This document shows, piece after piece, positions 8,572-16,920 of a stretch of DNA of 64,000 bases (positions within the stretch are counted from its first letter, which is position 1; every line of letters starts with the position of its first letter). The translations under genes were made by a program, and so were the position numbers. The stretch comes from Micromonospora cathayae (GTDB lineage Bacteria > Actinomycetota > Actinomycetes > Mycobacteriales > Micromonosporaceae). The notes under the pieces were generated by a model that did not search any database, had not been told where the DNA came from, and saw only the letters and a program-made list of their open reading frames with translations. Location: NCBI RefSeq assembly GCF_028993575.1, contig NZ_CP118615.1, positions 5,609,001-5,673,000 on the forward strand. The letters are read 5' to 3'.

Positions 8572-9333
8572 TCAGCGGGGCGGCATCCGCAGCGCGCCGT
8601 CGAGGCGGACGACCTCACCGTTGAGGTAGTCGTTGTCCACGATGGCCAGCACCAGCCGGGCGTACTCCCCCGGCTCGCCGAACCGGCTGGGGAACGGCAC
8701 CCCGGCGGCCAGGCCGGCCCGGTACTCCTCCGACACGGTCTGCATCATCGGCGTGCCCATGATGCCCGGCGCGACCGCCATCACCCGGATGCCGTACTGG
8801 GCGAGGTCCCGGGCGGCGGGCAGGGTGAGCGCGACGATCCCGCCCTTGGACGACGCGTAGGCCGCCTGACCGACCTGGCCCTCGTAGGCGGCGACCGAGG
8901 CGGTGTTCACGATCACGCCCCGCTGGCCCTGGCCGTCCGGGGCGGTCTCCGCGATCCGTTCGGCGGCCAACGACAGCACGGTGAACGTGCCGACCAGGTT
9001 GACCTGCACGACCTTGGCGTACAGGTCGAGGTCGTGGCCGCCGCGCCGGCCCAGGACGCGCTGCGACGGCGCGATCCCGGCGCAGTTCACCACGGTCCGC
9101 AGCGGTTCCGCGCCACCGGCCGCGCGGGCGACCGCCGTCCGGACCGCGGCCGGGTCGGTGACGTCGACCTCGACGTACTCCACCCCGGCCGGTGGGTCGC
9201 CGGCGGCGTCGATGGCGGGCCGCAGGTCGAATCCGTACACGGTGGCCCCCCGGTCGGCGAGCGCGGTGGCGGTGGCCGCGCCGAGGCCGGAGGCGGCACC
9301 GGTGACGATGGCGGCGGTACGGGCGAGGTCCAT
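8572..9333 (-). CDS. SDR oxidoreductase, 3-hydroxyacyl-CoA dehydrogenase type II-like
   Basis: A 253-residue short-chain dehydrogenase. The cofactor motif TGAASGLG lies near the N-terminus, NCAG in the middle, and the catalytic Ser followed by YASSK (Tyr and Lys) near residue 155. The sequence resembles type II 3-hydroxyacyl-CoA dehydrogenases (HSD17B10-like), which oxidise 3-hydroxyacyl-CoA with NAD+. ATG 9333 has an AAGGAG site seven bases upstream. It is the last gene of the ten-gene leftward unit that starts at 18038, so it probably supplies the 3-hydroxyacyl-CoA oxidation step of the pathway. The exact substrate is not known. Confidence 0.85.
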   Translation of the reverse strand: MDLARTAAIVTGAASGLGAATATALADRGATVYGFDLRPAIDAAGDPPAGVEYVEVDVTDPAAVRTAVARAAGGAEPLRTVVNCAGIAPSQRVLGRRGGHDLDLYAKVVQVNLVGTFTVLSLAAERIAETAPDGQGQRGVIVNTASVAAYEGQVGQAAYASSKGGIVALTLPAARDLAQYGIRVMAVAPGIMGTPMMQTVSEEYRAGLAAGVPFPSRFGEPGEYARLVLAIVDNDYLNGEVVRLDGALRMPPR

Positions 9334-9361
9334 GCTGATGCTCCTTCGTGCCGGGAACGGG

Positions 9362-10024
9362 TCACACGTCGGTGATCCGCAGGCCGGCGTGGGCCTTGTA
9401 GCGGCGGTTGACCGAGATGAGGTTGGCGGTGAACGCCTCGACCTGGTGGGCGTTGCGCAGCCGCCCGCCGTAGATGCCCCGGACCCCGGGGATGGCGGCG
9501 GCGAGGTCCTGGACCAGGTCGGTGGCCGTACGGTCGTCCCCGAGCACCAGCACGTCGGTGTCGACGGTGTCCAGGTCCGGGTCCTCCAGCAGGACGGCGG
9601 AGACGTTGTGGAACGCGCCGACCACCGTCGAGCCGGTCAGGATGGCGGCGGCCTGCTGGGCGGCGGAGCCCTCGGCCACGGTGAGCGCGTACGCGCCCTG
9701 CTTGTCGAAGCCCAGCGGGTTCACGCAGTCCACCACGATCTTCCCGGCCAGCGCCGGGGCGAGTTCGGTGAGCAGTTCGGCGTGGCCGTCCCAGGGGACG
9801 GCGACCACCACGATGTCGCCGGCCGCGGCGGCCTCGGCGTTGGTCGCGCCGCGGACCCGGCCGGGCAGGGCCTCGGCTGTCCGGGCGGCCCGGTCGGCGT
9901 CCCGGGAGCCGAGCACGACGTCGAGTCCGGCCGCCGCGAAGCGCCGGGCCAGTCCCCGGCCCTGCGGGCCGGTTCCACCGAGTACGGCGACGGTCCGGCC
10001 CCGCAGGGCCTCGCTGATGGGCAT
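9362..10024 (-). CDS. NADPH-dependent F420 reductase (Fno/NpdG type)
   Basis: The enzyme exchanges hydride between NADPH and coenzyme F420, and so supplies F420H2 to F420-dependent oxidoreductases. The 220-residue length matches Fno proteins. The N-terminus holds the NADP-binding loop VAVLGGTGPQG and the GSRD segment that reads the 2'-phosphate. A VVAVPWDGH segment and C-terminal NAHQVEAFTANLISVN follow. The start is ATG 10024 with an AGAGGA site about ten bases upstream. Its presence in the same unit as four LLM-class enzymes is the main reason to think that some of them use F420 rather than FMN. Confidence 0.86.
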   Translation of the reverse strand: MPISEALRGRTVAVLGGTGPQGRGLARRFAAAGLDVVLGSRDADRAARTAEALPGRVRGATNAEAAAAGDIVVVAVPWDGHAELLTELAPALAGKIVVDCVNPLGFDKQGAYALTVAEGSAAQQAAAILTGSTVVGAFHNVSAVLLEDPDLDTVDTDVLVLGDDRTATDLVQDLAAAIPGVRGIYGGRLRNAHQVEAFTANLISVNRRYKAHAGLRITDV

Positions 10025-10163
10025 GCTGGTGTGTCCTCTCTCGGCCCGGCCGACTCGCGGGACGGGCTGCTCTGGGCCCGGCCGGCACCCGGTCCGGGCG
10101 ACGTCCGACCCGGCCGGGGTCCGGAACCTGCCGGCAGCCGGCCGGGGGTCCGGCACCGGCCAC

Positions 10164-10184
10164 GGTCAGTGGTCAGTGGTCAGT
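10164..10184. repeat. Three perfect 7-bp tandem copies (GGTCAGT) over a stop codon
   Basis: GGTCAGT is repeated three times head to tail, and the last copy includes the TGA stop of the crotonase gene that ends at 10180. The 155-bp gap to the F420 reductase gene also holds two copies of a GGCCGGGGTCCGG-like element but no gene. Confidence 0.85.
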
Positions 10185-10965
10185 GGCCGGTGAAGGTGGG
10201 GGTCTCGCGGGCCAGGAACGCCGCCACCCCGGCCGGGTGGTCGCGGCTCACGGCCAGCGCGGCCTGCTCGGTGGCCTCGGCCCGCAGCGTGTCCACCAGC
10301 GGACGCCAGGCCGACTCGGCCAGCAGCCGCTTCGACGCCGCGTACGCCCGGGTCGGTCCGGCGGCGAGCCGGTCGGCCAGCGCGCGGGCGGTGGGTTCGA
10401 CGTCCGCCGGGGCGACCACCTCACCGGCGAAGCCCCAGCCGACCGCCTGTTCGACGGTGAACGGCTCGGCGAGCAGCACCAGCGCCGCCGCGCGGGCCGG
10501 ACCGACCGCCCGGACCAGGGTGGCCGACAGACCCGAGTCACAGGTCAGGCCGACCCGGGTGAACGCGGTGGACAGGGTCGCCGTGGCCGACCAGACCTGG
10601 AGGTCGCAGGCGAGCGCGAAGCCGAGACCGGCCCCGACGCAGGTGCCGTTGACCGCCGCGACGACCGGTTTGGGCATCGTCGCCAGCAGCACCGTGATCG
10701 GGTTGTAGTGCGCCTCGACGGTGTCCGCCGCGCCGGCCGGGTCGGTCCGCAGGGCCGCGTCGAGTTCCCGCAGGTCCTGGCCGACGCAGAAGGCCGGGCC
10801 GCTGCCGGTGAGCAGCACGGCCCGGACCGCGTCGTCGGCGGCGACCTCGCGCAGCGCGTCCAGCAGCGCCGACTTCACCGCCAGGTCGAGGGCGTTGCCG
10901 GCGTCGGGGCGGTGCAGCCGTACGGTCGCGGTGGCCCCGTCCCGCTCCACCCGGACGGCGGTCAC
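10180..10965 (-). CDS. Crotonase-fold enzyme, PaaG-like (epoxyacyl-CoA isomerase type)
   Basis: A 261-residue enoyl-CoA hydratase/isomerase-family enzyme. Several blocks resemble PaaG, the 1,2-epoxyphenylacetyl-CoA isomerase: FCVGQDLREL, the YNPI segment, PKPVVAAVNG and GLTCDSGLSATL with an Asp where PaaG has its catalytic acid. The usual hydratase Glu pair is absent. Isomerisation of a double bond or of an epoxide in a CoA ester is therefore more likely than plain hydration. The GTG start at 10965 overlaps the stop of the VOC gene (GTGA), placing it in the 18038-to-8572 unit. The PaaG comparison is from memory of the family and needs an alignment. Confidence 0.82.
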   Translation of the reverse strand: MTAVRVERDGATATVRLHRPDAGNALDLAVKSALLDALREVAADDAVRAVLLTGSGPAFCVGQDLRELDAALRTDPAGAADTVEAHYNPITVLLATMPKPVVAAVNGTCVGAGLGFALACDLQVWSATATLSTAFTRVGLTCDSGLSATLVRAVGPARAAALVLLAEPFTVEQAVGWGFAGEVVAPADVEPTARALADRLAAGPTRAYAASKRLLAESAWRPLVDTLRAEATEQAALAVSRDHPAGVAAFLARETPTFTGH

Positions 10966-11297
10966 GGCAGCCGCTCGTACACGACGAGGGGGTTGCCGCC
11001 CGGGTCGACGACCACGACGCGCCGCTCGTGCGGCCCGGTGGTCGGCGGGCCGGCGGTGGCCCCGGCCGCGACCAGCCCGGCGACGCAGGCGTCCAGGTCG
11101 TCCACCTGGACGCTGAGCAGGGTCCGGCCGGCGACGGGCTGCTGGCTGCCGTCGGCGAGGCCGACGGTGACCGTGCCGTCGGTGAGCGCGGCGTACCGGT
11201 CCCCGTCGCGGAACCGCACGGTCAGCCCGAGGGCGGTGTAGAAGGCGAGCTGGGCGTCCAGGTCGTCGGCCGGGACGATGACGTGTCCGATCCTCAT
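10962..11297 (-). CDS. Small VOC (glyoxalase/dioxygenase) superfamily protein
   Basis: A 111-residue single VOC module (two beta-alpha-beta-beta-beta units), starting MRIGHVIVPADDLDAQLAFY and ending DPGGNPLVVYE, both typical of the fold. A His near the start and a Glu near the end could bind a metal. VOC proteins act as isomerases, dioxygenases or simple binding proteins, and sequence alone does not decide. Both ends overlap neighbours by four bases (ATGA with the LLM gene upstream, GTGA with the crotonase downstream), so it is part of the same unit. Confidence 0.78.
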   Translation of the reverse strand: MRIGHVIVPADDLDAQLAFYTALGLTVRFRDGDRYAALTDGTVTVGLADGSQQPVAGRTLLSVQVDDLDACVAGLVAAGATAGPPTTGPHERRVVVVDPGGNPLVVYERLP

Positions 11298-12277
11298 CGG
11301 CGGAACCTCGGCATGACCTCGCGGGCGAACCGCTCGACGATCTCGATGGACCGTTCGATCGGCAGGCCCAGCCACTGGGCCCGGAAGACGAAGTGGTTGT
11401 AGCCGGCGTCGGCGAAGTCCTGGATCTTCGCGGCGATGTCGTCGGGTGAGCCGAAGAACAGCGCCTTCTCCTTGATGGCGTCCCACTGCGACTCGAAGAA
11501 GTCCATGCCGTACTGCACGTACTCGCCGTAGGAGCGGCGGACCGCGTCCCCGGCGATGGCGTGGGCGTCCTCGGCCGAGTCGGCGACGCACAGGTCCCGG
11601 TGGATCGGGAAGACCGCGTCCTGCTCGTCGAAACCGGCCGCCCGGCGCTGCTCGCGGTAGTCGGCCAGGTTGCCGACCGCCCAGTTGCGGCGCACGTTCG
11701 ACGGGGCCAGCCAGGGCAGCCCCTGCCGGGCGATCCGGGCGATGCCGGTCGGGCCGTTCGCGCCGACCCAGACCGGCGGGTGCGGACGCTGCACCGGCAG
11801 CACGCTGCACCGCACCCCGTCCAGGGCGAAGTGTTTCCCCTCGTGGTGCACGGTCTCGCCGGTCCAGAGCCGCTGCATCACCGCCAGCGCCTCGTTCATC
11901 CGGGACACCCGGGTCCGCCGGTCGATGCCGAACGAGGCGAACTCGACGTCCCGGTAGCCGGAGCCGATGCCGAGCACGAACCGGCCGCCGGACATCTGGT
12001 CGATGGTGGCGATCTCCTCGGCCCAGTGCACCGGGTGCCCGAGCGGCAGGATCAGGATGCCGGTGCCCAGTTGCATGGTGCCGGAGTGGTCGACCAGCCG
12101 GCTCAGCAGCGGCAGCGGCTGCGGGGTGCTCAGCGACGACAGGTAGTGGTGGATGCCGAACACCGAGTCGTAGCCCAGGTCCCGGACGTGCTGCACGTAC
12201 TCGACCGTCTCGTCGAGGCGTCGCCGCAGGTCGTCGCCGGGCGGGTACTGGTGGTCGAGGAGGATGCCGAACCGCAC
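11294..12277 (-). CDS. LLM-class flavin/F420-dependent oxidoreductase (copy 1)
   Basis: A 327-residue luciferase-like TIM-barrel enzyme. Visible family blocks are VRFGILLDHQYPPGDD, GYDSVFGIHHYL, the beta-strand GTGILILPLGHP, LGIGSGYRDVEF and PPVWVGANGPTG. The protein is clearly paralogous to the product of 13275-14267. The start is GTG 12277, where homology begins; the longer frame to 12568 runs antisense through the neighbouring gene. Members use FMNH2 with O2 (monooxygenases) or F420H2 (reductases). The nearby F420 reductase and the distant flavin reductase leave both open. It is in the TetR-operator unit that starts at 18038. Confidence 0.86.
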   Translation of the reverse strand: MRFGILLDHQYPPGDDLRRRLDETVEYVQHVRDLGYDSVFGIHHYLSSLSTPQPLPLLSRLVDHSGTMQLGTGILILPLGHPVHWAEEIATIDQMSGGRFVLGIGSGYRDVEFASFGIDRRTRVSRMNEALAVMQRLWTGETVHHEGKHFALDGVRCSVLPVQRPHPPVWVGANGPTGIARIARQGLPWLAPSNVRRNWAVGNLADYREQRRAAGFDEQDAVFPIHRDLCVADSAEDAHAIAGDAVRRSYGEYVQYGMDFFESQWDAIKEKALFFGSPDDIAAKIQDFADAGYNHFVFRAQWLGLPIERSIEIVERFAREVMPRFRR

Positions 12278-12285
12278 CGCGGGGC

Positions 12286-13257
12286 CTACTCTTCCCGCGA
12301 GCGGGTGTCGCTGAGCCGGAAGTACGGCGCGACCAGCCGGTCCCGGTCCTCCAGGGCCTGCCGGATGCCCTTCTCCCGGCGCTCCTTGAGGAAGTTCCAG
12401 TCGCCCTCGTCGAAGCTGACGTTGGTGGCCCAGCCGTGCCCGACCCAGCCGGTCATCGCGCCCAGGCCCTTGCCCCGGGCCTCCATCACGATCTGCATCA
12501 TCGACTTGCCCATCATCAGCGAGTCCAGCGGCATGACCGCGATCGCGTCGGCGTAGTCGTCCACCCAACGCTGGAGTTCCTCGCGCGGGACGACCTTGGT
12601 GACCAGGCCCTTGCGCTCGCCCTCCTCCGCGCCGATCGCCCGCATGGTCAGCATGACGTCCTTCATGGTGGTCAGGCCGACCTTCTCGATCCAGTGGTAC
12701 ATGTCCTGCGGGGCGGGGCCGAGGTACCGGAACGCCGGGTGGGTGAACCGGGCGTCCGGGCTGGCGATGACGATGTCCGCCGACAGGGCGATCTGGAAGT
12801 GGCCGCCGTAGCAGTAGCCCTGCACCTGGCAGATGGTCGCCTTCAGCGACTCGATGATCGGGCGGGTGAAGCCGGAGCTGAGCACGTTGCGGTCGGGCAG
12901 GATGCGCTGCCGCTGCGCCGGCCGCCGCCGGGACGCCTTGTCCGTACCGGTCTTGTAGCCGATGTAGTGGCCGAGTTCGGCGGCGTCCGCGCCGGTGCCG
13001 AAGTGCTCGCCCTCCCCCTTGAACACGATGACCTTGACCCGGTCGTCGGCCTCGGCCTCCCGGACCAGGTCACCGACCCGTTCGAAGGCGGCCACCGGGA
13101 TGGCGTTGAGCCGGTCCGGGCGGTCGAAGGTGATGGTGGCGACGGCCCGGTCCTCGTCGACGTCGTACCGGACGTACCTGGCGAGGGCCTCGGGGTCGAC
13201 CTCCATGTTCTCGACGTCCCACTGGTCGGCCAGCAGCTCGGCTTCGGTCTTCTTCAC
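12286..13257 (-). CDS. Long crotonase-family protein lacking the usual Glu pair
   Basis: A 323-residue enoyl-CoA hydratase/isomerase-family protein, about 60 residues longer than the norm, with additions at both ends. The oxyanion-hole segments are GTGADAAEL and CYGGHFQIALSADIV. At the position of the first catalytic Glu it has FTHPAFRYLGPAPQD and no Glu appears at the second, so a standard hydratase reaction is unlikely. Hydrolase or C-C cleaving crotonases often differ in this way. The GTG start at 13257 has an AAGGAT site. It sits between two paralogous LLM genes in the same unit, which suggests that it handles a product of one of them. Confidence 0.8.
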   Translation of the reverse strand: MKKTEAELLADQWDVENMEVDPEALARYVRYDVDEDRAVATITFDRPDRLNAIPVAAFERVGDLVREAEADDRVKVIVFKGEGEHFGTGADAAELGHYIGYKTGTDKASRRRPAQRQRILPDRNVLSSGFTRPIIESLKATICQVQGYCYGGHFQIALSADIVIASPDARFTHPAFRYLGPAPQDMYHWIEKVGLTTMKDVMLTMRAIGAEEGERKGLVTKVVPREELQRWVDDYADAIAVMPLDSLMMGKSMMQIVMEARGKGLGAMTGWVGHGWATNVSFDEGDWNFLKERREKGIRQALEDRDRLVAPYFRLSDTRSREE

Positions 13258-13274
13258 GGCGGATCCTTAGGTGG

Positions 13275-14267
13275 TCAGGTGGTGCGGAAGGCGGGGATCA
13301 CTTCGGTGGCGAACAGGCGGAGCGAGGCGCGGACCTGCTCGGTGGGCATGCCCAACCACCCGGGACGGAAGATGAGGTGGTCGAAGCCGAGGTCACGTAG
13401 GGCGGAGATCCGTTCGATCAGGAACTCCGGCGAGCCCAGCAGCAGGGTGTTGCGGACCAGTTCGTCGAACCGGTCCCGTTGCCAGCGCAGCGCCGGGTAC
13501 TCGGCGTAGGTGGAGTACTCGCGTCGGGCGTGCGGCAGCGCCTCGTCCACGGCCCGTTCGGTGGTCGGCGCGCAGTACAGCTCCACCCCGACGGGGCGCT
13601 GCACCGACGCCGGGTCGCGGCCGTACTCGGCCAGCGCGTCGTTGTAGACGGCCAGGTGCTCGGGCAGGAACCGGCGGCTCGGCGAGTTGCCCGGCGCGTA
13701 CCAGGCGTCGCCGAGCCGGGCCGCCCGACGGACCGCCTTCTTGCCGCCGGCGCCGATCCAGATCGGCGGGCCGCCCGGGGTCAACGGCCGGACCCCGATG
13801 GTGGCGTCGGTCTGCGGGTAGAACTCGCCGTGGTGGGTGACCGGTTCGCCGCTCCACAGCGCCCGGATCAGCCGCAGGCTCTCGTCGAAGCGACGGAACC
13901 GGGCCTCCGGGTCGATACCGAAGGCGGCGAACTCGTTGTCCCGGTAGCCGGCGCCGACCCCGAGCACCACCCGCCCGCCGGAGAGGTGGTCCAGGGTGGC
14001 GAACTCCTCGGCGACGTGCACCGGGTGGAACATCGGCAGCAGCAGGATGCCGGTGCCGAGCAGCATGTCGCCGGAGCGCGGGATCAGGCTGGCCAGCATC
14101 GAGATCGGCTGCGGGGTGGCCAGGTTCGACTGGAAGTGGTTGATCGTCCACACCGAGTCGTAGCCCAGCTCGGCGGCGAGTTCGACGGTGCCGAACAGGT
14201 CGTTCAGGTGCCGGCCGAGGTCGTCGCCGTGCGGGTACTGGTGGGACGCCATGATGCCGAACTTCAT
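13275..14267 (-). CDS. LLM-class flavin/F420-dependent oxidoreductase (copy 2)
   Basis: A 330-residue luciferase-like enzyme beginning MKFGIMASHQYPHGDD with HFQSNLATPQP, GTGILLLPMFHP, LGVGAGYRDNEF and PPIWIGAGGKKA blocks. It aligns along its length with the product of 11294-12277 (shared ATPQP, RDNEF/RDVEF and AGYRD/GSGYRD signatures), so the two arose by duplication. ATG 14267 overlaps the stop of the upstream acyl-CoA synthetase (ATGA). The reaction is unknown; hydride transfer from F420H2 or FMN-dependent oxygenation are the family options. Confidence 0.86.
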   Translation of the reverse strand: MKFGIMASHQYPHGDDLGRHLNDLFGTVELAAELGYDSVWTINHFQSNLATPQPISMLASLIPRSGDMLLGTGILLLPMFHPVHVAEEFATLDHLSGGRVVLGVGAGYRDNEFAAFGIDPEARFRRFDESLRLIRALWSGEPVTHHGEFYPQTDATIGVRPLTPGGPPIWIGAGGKKAVRRAARLGDAWYAPGNSPSRRFLPEHLAVYNDALAEYGRDPASVQRPVGVELYCAPTTERAVDEALPHARREYSTYAEYPALRWQRDRFDELVRNTLLLGSPEFLIERISALRDLGFDHLIFRPGWLGMPTEQVRASLRLFATEVIPAFRTT

Positions 14268-15916
14268 GACCGCTCCCCTCCCTCCGATGACAGCGCCGCC
14301 ACGCGGCTGGTCCCGTCGGCCTCCGGCCCGGGGGCCGCGACGCGGCTGGTCTTGCCCGCCTCCGGCAGGGGTGCCGCCACGCGGCTGATCTTGCCGGTGC
14401 TGCTGCGTTCCAGGGCGGGCACGAACTCGATCCGCCGGGGTGTCTTGAAGTGCGCGAGCCGGTCCCGGGCGTACGCGACGATCCGGTCGGCCAGGTCGGC
14501 GTCGGTGACCGCGTCGTCGGTCTCCCGGACGACCAGCGCCACCGGGATCTCGCCCAGCCGCTCGTCGGGTCGGCCGAGCACCCGGACGTCCCGGACCAGC
14601 GGGTGGGCGCGCAGCTCGTCCTCGATCTCCTCCGGCCACACCTGGAAACCACCGCACTTGATCATGTCGCGTTTGCGGCCGACCAGGAACAGCACGCCGT
14701 CGGCGTCGACGTACCCGATGTCGCCGGTGTGCACCCAGCCGTCGCGGACCAGGTCCCGGGACGCCTCGGCGTCGTCGACGTACCCCCGGGTCAGCGCGGA
14801 GCGGACCACCACCTCGCCCTCCGCGCCGGTGGGCAGGGCGGTGCCGGCGTCGTCCCGGATCTCCAGTTCCACGCCCGGGTAGACCCGACCGGCCGACCCT
14901 GGCTTCCAGCGGCCGGCCTTCATGTCCCGGCCGGTCCAGCCGGCGATGTGGCCGGCCTCGGTGGAGCCGTAGTTGACCAGGATGGGGACCCGGTACCGCT
15001 CTTCGAAGGCGCGGCGTACCGGCCAGGAGATCGCCTGCCCGGCCACCAGCACCGACTTGACCCGCTCGAACGGGAGGTCCCGTTCGGCGTGCACGATGTC
15101 GAAGACCATCGTCGGCAGCAGGAACAGGTTGTCGAAGGCGAACCGGTCCATCAGGTCGGCGAGCCGGTCCACCCCGAAGCGTTCCCACACCACCGCGGCC
15201 CGGCCGACGAAGAACGCGAACAGCAGCGAGTGCTGACCGCCGCTGTGGAACAGCGGCAGGGCGATCAGGTTCGGGGCGGCGTCGGGTGCGGCGGTGCCCT
15301 CGGCGTCGGTGCCGGTGCTGACCCGGGCCAGCCGCATCAGCGACTCGCGGGTCCCGCCGTGGGTGACGCTGACCGCCTTCGGTCGTCCGGTGGTGCCGCC
15401 GGTGAACAGGATGCACGCCTCGGCCTCCGGCGCGACGTCGACCGCCGGCACCCGGACCTCGCGCTGCCAGGGCAGCGACGGCACCCCGGGGACCGTGCCC
15501 AGCACGGACCGGACCGCGACCGGACCGGCGGCGGACCCGGCGGCGGAGGAGGAGGTGAGGAACTCGGTGACCACGTCGGGGCGGCGGCCGTCGACCAGCA
15601 GCAGCCGGGGATTGGTCTTCGCCACCGACTCGGCGAGTTCGGCGGCGTTGTAGAGGCTGCTGACGGTGACCGGCACCGCCCCGACCTTCCACGCGCCGAA
15701 CAGGAAGAACACGATCTCGGGGCCGTTGGTCAGGTAGCAGGCGACCCGGTCACCGGCGCCGACGCCCTCGGCACGCAGCGCGGCGGCGACCCCACCGGCC
15801 AGCAGGTCGATCTGGTCGAAGGTCCACGACCGGCCGTCCTCGCCGTACAGGCCCGGTACGGCAGGGCGGTCGGCGCACCGGCCCTGGAGGATGCGGGCCA
15901 GGTTGTCGGCGGTCAT
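14264..15916 (-). CDS. Acyl-CoA synthetase (AMP-binding) with a repeated C-terminal tail
   Basis: A 550-residue adenylate-forming CoA ligase that activates a carboxylic acid. Motifs are ILFTGGTTGRPKAVS (P-loop-like), VNYGSTEAGH, the hinge FLVGRKRDMIKCGGFQ and the C-terminal STGKISR with the catalytic Lys. After that Lys motif, where most relatives end, the protein continues with two further copies of a 13-residue unit (K/G-T-S-R-V-A-A-P-x-P-E-A) built on the KISRVAAP sequence. The same tail is visible in DNA as 39-bp repeats. ATG 15916 overlaps the previous stop. There is no carrier-protein domain, so it is not part of a peptide synthetase. Confidence 0.88.
   Translation of the reverse strand: MTADNLARILQGRCADRPAVPGLYGEDGRSWTFDQIDLLAGGVAAALRAEGVGAGDRVACYLTNGPEIVFFLFGAWKVGAVPVTVSSLYNAAELAESVAKTNPRLLLVDGRRPDVVTEFLTSSSAAGSAAGPVAVRSVLGTVPGVPSLPWQREVRVPAVDVAPEAEACILFTGGTTGRPKAVSVTHGGTRESLMRLARVSTGTDAEGTAAPDAAPNLIALPLFHSGGQHSLLFAFFVGRAAVVWERFGVDRLADLMDRFAFDNLFLLPTMVFDIVHAERDLPFERVKSVLVAGQAISWPVRRAFEERYRVPILVNYGSTEAGHIAGWTGRDMKAGRWKPGSAGRVYPGVELEIRDDAGTALPTGAEGEVVVRSALTRGYVDDAEASRDLVRDGWVHTGDIGYVDADGVLFLVGRKRDMIKCGGFQVWPEEIEDELRAHPLVRDVRVLGRPDERLGEIPVALVVRETDDAVTDADLADRIVAYARDRLAHFKTPRRIEFVPALERSSTGKISRVAAPLPEAGKTSRVAAPGPEADGTSRVAALSSEGGERS
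14295..14395. repeat. 39-bp in-frame tandem repeat at the 3' end of an acyl-CoA synthetase gene
   Basis: Two full 39-bp copies (14295-14333 and 14334-14372) and a partial third (from 14373) repeat the region encoding the last catalytic motif and its flank. The unit keeps the frame (13 residues). The first coding copy is the conserved GKISR motif, so the repeats arose by duplicating the gene's own 3' end. Confidence 0.8.
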
Positions 15917-16920
15917 CGGGACACCTCGCCGACGGTCGCCGGGGCACTGACCCGGGGGATGACCTCCGCGCCGAAGCGGGCGAGCTGTTCCATGGCCTCG
16001 TCCTGTCCCGCGCCGACGAACTGGTGCCGCAGCGAGACCTCGGTGATGCCGAGTTCGGTCTCCCAGCGGCGGAGCTTGGCGACGATCTCGTCCGCCGAGC
16101 CGACCAGGCAGTCCTCGGCCAGGTACCGGTCCAGGTCCAGGGACTGGGCGTCGTCCCACGACTTGTAGCCCGCGTACTGGCGTTGCAGGTGCGGGCGGAC
16201 GGCCGCGACGGCCGCCGGGTAGCTGTCGCCCAGGTACGCCTCGCGGCTCATCGGGTACTCCCGGTCCAGGTCGAAGCCGTGCTCGGCCAGCACCGCGCGG
16301 TAGACACCGAGCAGCCGGGCGAGTTCCTCGTCGTTGCCCTTGGGGCCGATCAGCCACGGGGCGTCCAGCCGGGCGGCCCGGCGGATGGCGGGTTCGGCGA
16401 ACGCGCCGATCCACAGCGGCGGGCCGCCGGGTTGCACCGGGCGCAGCGCCAGCGAGGCGTTCGGGACCTCGCCCCAGGTGCCGGCCAGGTCGACCGTCTC
16501 GCCGTTCCACAGCGCCCGCAGCGTCGGCACGTACTCACGCAGCCGGCGCAGCCGGTCGTCCCAGGCGACCCCGAAGGCGGCGGTCTCGCGTTTGCGGTAG
16601 CCGGCGCCGATGCCCACGGTCAGCCGGCCGCGCGACAGCACGTCGAGGGCGGCGAGGTCCTCGGCGAGGGCGATCGGGTTCAGCAGCGGGGCGAGCAGGA
16701 CGCCGAAGCCGATGCGGACCCGCGAGGTGGCGTGGGCGAGGTACCCGGCCAGCGGGACCGGTTGGACGAACGCCGACCGGGCCAGGTAGTGGTGTCCGAG
16801 GTAGACGGCGTGGAAGCCGGCCGCCTCGGCGGCGACCGCCTGCGCCAGCACACCGTCGATGCCGTCGACGGCGGAGGCCGACGGGTCGAACTGGGCGCTC
16901 AGGAAGCAGCTGATCCTCAC
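15913..16920 (-). CDS. LLM-class flavin/F420-dependent oxidoreductase (copy 3)
   Basis: A 335-residue luciferase-like barrel protein with MRISCFLSAQFDP, HAVYLGHHYL, RIGFGVLLAPLLNP, VGIGAGYRKRET and PPLWIGAFAEPA blocks. It is more diverged from copies 1 and 2 than they are from each other, so it probably acts on a different intermediate. Its GTG start (16920) overlaps the upstream LLM stop and its own stop overlaps the synthetase start. This is tight coupling between an LLM redox step and a CoA-ligase. Cofactor choice (FMN or F420) cannot be read directly. Confidence 0.85.
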   Translation of the reverse strand: MRISCFLSAQFDPSASAVDGIDGVLAQAVAAEAAGFHAVYLGHHYLARSAFVQPVPLAGYLAHATSRVRIGFGVLLAPLLNPIALAEDLAALDVLSRGRLTVGIGAGYRKRETAAFGVAWDDRLRRLREYVPTLRALWNGETVDLAGTWGEVPNASLALRPVQPGGPPLWIGAFAEPAIRRAARLDAPWLIGPKGNDEELARLLGVYRAVLAEHGFDLDREYPMSREAYLGDSYPAAVAAVRPHLQRQYAGYKSWDDAQSLDLDRYLAEDCLVGSADEIVAKLRRWETELGITEVSLRHQFVGAGQDEAMEQLARFGAEVIPRVSAPATVGEVSR

